Part shown: positions 63,700 through 64,000 of the stretch, piece by piece
How positions within the stretch are numbered: the first letter of the stretch is position 1
Layout of the letters: each line of letters begins with the position of its first letter
DNA from: Gorsachius magnificus
Lineage: Eukaryota; Chordata; Aves; Pelecaniformes; Ardeidae
Length of the DNA stretch: 64,000 nucleotides
Direction of reading: 5' to 3'
NCBI GenBank assembly: GCA_034008185.1
Contig: CM067081.1
Span: forward strand, 23,682,806-23,746,805
Position numbers and translations under genes: made by a program
Notes under the pieces: generated by a model
Told to the model about the DNA's origin: nothing
Seen by the model: only the letters and a program-made list of their open reading frames with translations
Databases searched by the model: none

Positions 63700-64000
63700 A
63701 TGAATCAGCACTTCCCGAGCAGGAAAACGTCTTGTCGCAGCAGCCCCCCAGCTCTGCTCCCGGCCAGCCTCAGGACGCGGCTGCCGCCGGCCGGTAGCGC
63801 GGGCGGCGCCCGGGGAGCGCCGCGCCGGGGCCGCCCCCGTGGGCACGGCGGTGCGGAGCAGACCGAGCCCTCGGCCACTTGCGCGGGGGAGAGTGGCGGG
63901 TCGGGCGGCGCGGTTTGTTCCTTCCCCACCCAGGACTTGCTCCCGCTCCCAGCCGGCGGCCAGGCCAGGCGATGCTGCGCGGAAGCTGCCCGCGGCCGCG
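63700..64000. promoter_or_regulatory. CpG island at the window end, probably FLT1 promoter region
   Basis: Base composition changes sharply near 63700 to a very GC-rich stretch with dense CpG, for example around 63785-63850 and 63950-64000. It continues to the last base, so its extent is unknown. CpG islands of this strength normally mark promoters, and this one lies on the 5' side of FLT1 exon 2. FLT1 transcription is therefore expected to start here or just beyond. No start codon plus signal peptide for FLT1 was found inside. A plus-strand ATG at 63972 opens a frame that leaves the window, and I do not recognise it. Confidence 0.65.

Larger units (their letters stand above)
48742..64000 (-). 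other. FLT1 intron 1 and/or upstream sequence
   Basis: This is the 15.3 kb on the 5' side of exon 2. No hydrophobic signal-peptide exon with a phase 1 donor was found on the minus strand. The region contains CR1 fragments at 53194-53281 and 54923-55317, two exon-like plus-strand segments at 57693-57821 and 61964-62057, an AATA microsatellite at 53294-53313, and a terminal CpG island. Other parts, including about 49.0-52.2 and 55.4-57.5 kb, show nothing I recognise. Confidence 0.75.

Noticed and set aside
1..64000. CRISPR arrays, operons, phage, integrons or endogenous viral genes
   Set aside because: There are no regularly spaced repeats, no viral gag, pol or env-like frames, and no LTR pairs. 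The window is explained by a bird FLT1 locus with CR1 and simple repeats.

Overview
The window is vertebrate nuclear DNA, almost certainly from a bird. It carries compact Ig-domain exons separated by long introns, and several CR1 LINE 3' ends, the dominant interspersed repeat of birds. The encoded protein is very close to avian and human VEGF receptor 1. There is no prokaryotic gene structure: no operons, no Shine-Dalgarno-led reading frames and no CRISPR array. Almost all reading frames longer than 60 codons are intronic chance frames.

The one gene I can identify is FLT1 (VEGFR-1), on the minus strand, so its exons run from high to low coordinates. Eleven consecutive coding exons, 2 to 12 in the human numbering, lie between 48741 and 2112. 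Every one has AG/GT splice sites, and the phases join without a break into 530 codons. They encode the region just after the signal peptide, Ig domains 1 to 4, and domain 5 up to its last strand. Exon 13 onward (rest of the Ig domains, transmembrane segment, kinase) lies beyond base 1. Exon 1 (5' UTR and signal peptide) could not be placed. The last 300 bases are a strong CpG island and probably lie at or near the FLT1 promoter.

Layout by region: 1-2111 is intron 12; 2112-2220 exon 12; 2221-10814 intron 11; 10815-10929 exon 11; 10930-26129 a 15.2-kb intron 10, with an internal CpG-rich block near 14.6-14.95 kb and an old CR1 3' region near 18.9-19.95 kb. Exons 10 to 5 are clustered in 26130-32865. 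Exon 4 follows at 38649-38773, then exons 3 and 2 at 48127-48741. From 48742 to the end is intron 1 and/or upstream sequence, with CR1 remnants near 53.2 and 54.9 kb.

The main points beyond the gene are: (1) an unpaired cysteine in Ig domain 4, which normally has no cysteines; (2) two exon-like segments on the opposite strand in intron 1 (57693-57821 and 61964-62057), with convincing splice signals and open frames; (3) a scattered family of decayed palindromic repeats; (4) intragenic CpG islands. I found no convincing new biological system, and the exon-like antisense segments are the best lead.
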